Source: an uncultured Algibacter sp. (GTDB taxonomy: Bacteria; Bacteroidota; Bacteroidia; Flavobacteriales; Flavobacteriaceae). From it: a stretch of DNA of 64,000 nucleotides. Under the pieces are notes generated by a model, which made no database searches, was not told the DNA's origin, and saw nothing but the letters and a program-made list of their open reading frames with translations. Below, piece by piece: positions 61,013-64,000 of this stretch; the stretch's first letter is position 1, and every line of letters begins with the position of its first letter. The position numbers and the translations under genes were made by a program. Location of the stretch: assembly GCA_937958265.1 (NCBI GenBank), contig CALGNX010000011.1, positions 62,001 through 126,000 of the forward strand. Reading direction: 5' to 3'.

Positions 61013-63460
61013 ATGCGCTTCATGTTATTATTCATTAAAAAAATTACGCCTCACATATTAGTTTTATTAGGTTTTATTTTTGTTTCTCTAGCTTATTTTA
61101 ACCCTGTTTTAAAGGGGAAAGCAATTTATCAAAATGATATTGTGCAATATATAGGCATGAGTAAACAGCAAAAAGATTTTAAGGCTGAAACTGGTGCAGA
61201 AACCTATTGGACTAATAGTGCTTTTGGTGGTATGCCAACCTATCAATTAGGGGCAAGATATCCTCACAACTATATTAAAAAACTCGATTTATTTTTACGA
61301 TTCTTGCCAAGACCGGCAGATTATTTATTTCTGTATTTACTAAATTTTTATGTCTTTTTGCTTGTTCTTAAGGTGGACTTTAAATTGGCAGCCCTTGGTG
61401 CTATAGCTTTTGGTTTTTCTACCTATTTAATTATTATTTTGGGCGTTGGCCATAATAGTAAAGCTCATGCCATTGCTTATATGCCCTTGGTTTTAAGCGG
61501 TATTTTGTTAGTTTTTCAAAAGCGTTACATTACAGGCTTTTTATTAACAGCTATTGCTATGGGTTTGGAGCTGGTAGCAAATCATTTTCAAATGACATAT
61601 TACCTTATGTTTTTAGTTATGGTTTTAGGCACCGCTTATTTAGTAGATGCGTACAAGAAAAAAATATTACCAGATTATTTTAAAGCTATAGCTATATTAA
61701 TAGGAGCAGTAGCCTTATCCATTGCTTTAAATGCTACAAATATATTGGCAACTAGCGAGTATGTAAAGGAAAGTAAACGTAGCGCTAGTGAATTAACAAT
61801 ACAGCCAAATGGAGCGCCTAAGGAAATTACGAAGGGTTTAGATAAAGCATATATTACACAATTTAGCTATGGTATTATTGAAACGTTTAATTTATTTATT
61901 CCTCGGTTTATGGGTGGTGGTAATGCCGAGAATGTGGGTAAAGATTCTGCAACATATGAAGCTTTTAGAAAATTAGGAGCAAGTACAACCCAAGCAGCCC
62001 AGGAGGTTAAACGTGCACCAACCTATTGGGGCGACCAGCCCATTGTAGAAGCGCCAGCATACATAGGTGCAGTTATTTTATTTTTATTTGTTTTTGCGCT
62101 GTTTTTAGTTAAAGGTCGCTTAAAATGGTGGCTTGTTGGTGGTGCCATTTTATCTCTTTTGTTGTCTTACGGAAAGAATTTAAACTTTTTAACCAATTTT
62201 TTTATTGATTACGTACCGCTTTATAATAAATTTAGAGCAGTAAGTTCTATACAAGTTATATTGGAGCTTTGTATTCCTGCTTTAGCAATTTTTGGTTTGG
62301 TACACTTATTTAATAATACTGAATTGAAAGCGGTTAAGTTGAATGCGTTAAAATATACAGTGCTTGCTACAGGTGGTTTAACTGTGTTGTTTATACTTTT
62401 TAAATCGTCGTTATTCGATTTTGTAGGTGTTAACGATGGGTACTATCGTAGTAGCTACGGGCAAGAGTTTGTAGATGCTTTAAAAACAGATAGGAAATCG
62501 ATATTTACAGAAGATGCTATTAGAACTTTGGTTTTAGTGCTTTTATCGGCCTCTGCAATTTATTTTTTCCTTAAAGAAAAAGTAAAAGAAAATGCAGTAA
62601 TAGTTATATTTTGTGGTTTAATACTTTTTGATTTGGTAGGCGTAGCAAGACGTTATGTGAATAATGATGATTTTGTTTCTGGTGTTAAAATGAACAAACC
62701 GTTTCAAGCATCAGAAATTGATCAGTATATTTTACGCGATAAATCACATTATAGAGTTCATGATTTGGTTTCAGGACCATCAAAACCATCTTATTTTCAT
62801 AATTCTTTAAACGGTTATAACGCTGCAGAGTTAAGGCGTTATAGAGAGGTTTACGACTTTTATATTGCTCGTAATAATATAAATGTGCTTAATATGCTTA
62901 ACACGAAATATATTGTTGCGCCAGATGAGAACGGTAAACCGTTTCCGTATAAAAATGAAACGGCTAATGGAAATGCATGGTTTATAGAAACTTTAGAAAA
63001 GGTGAATTCTCCTAACGCAGAAATTAAAAAATTAGATAGTTTAAATAATAAGAATAAAGCAATTTACTCGCAACATAAGGCTTTAGTGTCCCTTCAAAAT
63101 ATTGTAAACGATTATCAAGTAGATTCTTTAGCCTCCATAAAAGCATTGGCGGTTAAAGCTAATTATTTGCAATATGAATCGAATAATAAAAATAAAGGTT
63201 TTGCTGTGTTTTCGGAAGTTTACTATCCTGACGGTTGGAAAACCTTTATAGATGGTAAGGAGGTAAAACACATGCGTGTAAATTATATTTTACGTGGTTT
63301 ACCAGTACCTGCAGGAAAACATAGTATAGAGTTTAAGTTTAATCCAGATGTAGTTAAAATAGGAAGTAAAATTACATTAGCAAGTTCAATTTTGTTGGGT
63401 ATATTTTTGTTAGGAGGTTTGTTTTTGGCTTTACGGAAAAAACAGGAACTTAGTAATTAG
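61013..63460 (+). CDS. YfhO family large membrane protein
   Basis: This 815-residue protein has about 12 or more membrane segments in the first 580 residues, a GT-C-like layout, and a soluble C-terminal domain before a final helix near residue 785. Signals include NPVLKGKAIYQNDIVQYIGM, PTYQLGARYPHN in the first outer loop and EVYYPDGWKTFIDGKEVKH near the end, typical of YfhO. Members of this family are linked to glycosylation of wall or lipid-linked polymers in Firmicutes. The next gene is a glycosyltransferase, which agrees. The exact donor is unknown. Confidence 0.92.
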   Translation: MRFMLLFIKKITPHILVLLGFIFVSLAYFNPVLKGKAIYQNDIVQYIGMSKQQKDFKAETGAETYWTNSAFGGMPTYQLGARYPHNYIKKLDLFLRFLPRPADYLFLYLLNFYVFLLVLKVDFKLAALGAIAFGFSTYLIIILGVGHNSKAHAIAYMPLVLSGILLVFQKRYITGFLLTAIAMGLELVANHFQMTYYLMFLVMVLGTAYLVDAYKKKILPDYFKAIAILIGAVALSIALNATNILATSEYVKESKRSASELTIQPNGAPKEITKGLDKAYITQFSYGIIETFNLFIPRFMGGGNAENVGKDSATYEAFRKLGASTTQAAQEVKRAPTYWGDQPIVEAPAYIGAVILFLFVFALFLVKGRLKWWLVGGAILSLLLSYGKNLNFLTNFFIDYVPLYNKFRAVSSIQVILELCIPALAIFGLVHLFNNTELKAVKLNALKYTVLATGGLTVLFILFKSSLFDFVGVNDGYYRSSYGQEFVDALKTDRKSIFTEDAIRTLVLVLLSASAIYFFLKEKVKENAVIVIFCGLILFDLVGVARRYVNNDDFVSGVKMNKPFQASEIDQYILRDKSHYRVHDLVSGPSKPSYFHNSLNGYNAAELRRYREVYDFYIARNNINVLNMLNTKYIVAPDENGKPFPYKNETANGNAWFIETLEKVNSPNAEIKKLDSLNNKNKAIYSQHKALVSLQNIVNDYQVDSLASIKALAVKANYLQYESNNKNKGFAVFSEVYYPDGWKTFIDGKEVKHMRVNYILRGLPVPAGKHSIEFKFNPDVVKIGSKITLASSILLGIFLLGGLFLALRKKQELSN

Positions 63461-63499
63461 CGTTGTAAATTATAGGTTTTTTTTTAAGGAAAAGATACA

Positions 63500-64000
63500 A
63501 TGAATAAAAAAAAAGTGCTTATAATAACTTACTATTGGCCACCAGCCGGAGGACCAGGTGTTCAACGCTGGTTAAAATTTGTTAAATATTTACCAGATTA
63601 TAATATAAATCCAATTGTTTTTATTCCAGAAAATCCAAATTACCCTATTGTCGATTCTAGTTTGGAAAAAGAGGTTTCTAAAGATGTTTTAATTGTAAAA
63701 CGCCCCATAAAGGAACCTTATAAATGGGCTAGTTTTATTTCAAATAAAGCATCAAAAAGTATTAGTAAGGGCATTATTTCAGAGGAAAAAGAGCAAACTT
63801 TATTGGAAAAAGTGATGCTTTTTGTACGTGGTAATTTTTTTGTTCCAGACGCTAGAGTAGGTTGGGTAAAGCCTTCGGTAGCTTTTCTTTCGGATTATAT
63901 TAAAAAAGAAAATATTCAAACTATAATAACCACCGGGCCACCGCATAGTGTGCATCTTATTGGGTTTCATTTAAAACAAAAGTTAGGTGTAAAGTGGTTA
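63500..64000 (+). CDS. Glycosyltransferase, GT4-like, cut off by window edge
   Basis: The first 167 codons are present. The N-terminal GT-B domain has KVLIITYYWPPAGGPGVQRW, with the glycine-rich loop typical of this group, then VFIPENPNYPIVDSSL. Next come DARVGWVKPSVAFLSDYI and IITTGPPHSVHLIGFHLKQK, typical of the start of Bacteroidota GT4 proteins. The C-terminal donor-binding domain is outside the window. The gene lies 39 nt after the YfhO gene and is probably co-transcribed, suggesting work on the same surface glycan. Confidence 0.9.
   Translation, partial: MNKKKVLIITYYWPPAGGPGVQRWLKFVKYLPDYNINPIVFIPENPNYPIVDSSLEKEVSKDVLIVKRPIKEPYKWASFISNKASKSISKGIISEEKEQTLLEKVMLFVRGNFFVPDARVGWVKPSVAFLSDYIKKENIQTIITTGPPHSVHLIGFHLKQKLGVKWL

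Overview
The window is AT-rich chromosomal DNA from a member of the Bacteroidota, most likely a marine Flavobacteriaceae species. This rests on several observations: promoters of the TTG / TAnnTTTG type and almost no Shine-Dalgarno sequences, a type IX secretion sorting domain on a secreted protease, lipoproteins with acidic residues after the lipobox cysteine, flavobacterial families such as DUF4293, DUF4834, DUF3810, DUF4252 and DUF6503, and a eukaryote-like prolyl-tRNA synthetase. No genus can be named from the sequence alone. There is no prophage, CRISPR array or intact insertion sequence.

The first 10.4 kb is a vitamin B12 (cobalamin) locus. A leftward operon runs cobU, cobT, cobS, cobC-like, a BtuF-like lipoprotein, btuC and a truncated btuD: nucleotide-loop assembly of salvaged corrinoids plus the inner-membrane importer. 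Rightward lie a second BtuF-like protein without signal peptide, a cobalamin riboswitch, a BtuB-type TonB receptor and a beta-propeller lipoprotein resembling BtuG. A DUF71/COG2102 ATP-dependent enzyme, whose bacterial branch has been linked to B12 salvage, is convergent with this group. Together they would capture corrinoid at the surface, import it through BtuB and BtuCDF, and remodel it in the cytoplasm.

From 10.4 to 24 kb the genes are mixed: an S41 protease, an ECF sigma factor with a putative anti-sigma partner and a DUF4252 protein, purB, a helical-repeat neighbour, a haem-binding-domain protein, a glycosyltransferase, a sirtuin, a SpoU methyltransferase and a DEAD-box helicase with a long leader. 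From 24 to 40 kb come a large T9SS subtilase, an M48 protease, a second SpoU methyltransferase, pepD, a run folE-cysS-yidD, and an outer-membrane protein pair that includes a Gly-Phe-Asn-Trp repeat protein.

From 40 to 58 kb housekeeping genes dominate: proS, tRNA-Glu, rpsT, rho, truA, an MsbA-like exporter, cdaA (cyclic di-AMP), folP, tpiA, prmA and clpS. Two features stand out here. Four near-identical promoters stand in tandem before tRNA-Glu/rpsT, starting at a perfect 44-nt palindrome. A decayed ISAon1-like transposase lies between rpsT and rho. The last 6 kb hold an acyltransferase-like protein, an outer-membrane transporter-like protein, DUF4834, a large YfhO-family membrane protein and a truncated glycosyltransferase.

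A roughly 95-nt non-coding repeat with GCGTTA/TAACGC ends occurs four times (about 13.1, 20.8, 23.9 and 56.7 kb), always between genes. TTG start codons look frequent (at least six genes). I found no clearly new multi-gene system; the best leads are the composite B12 locus, the tandem promoter array and the interspersed repeat.
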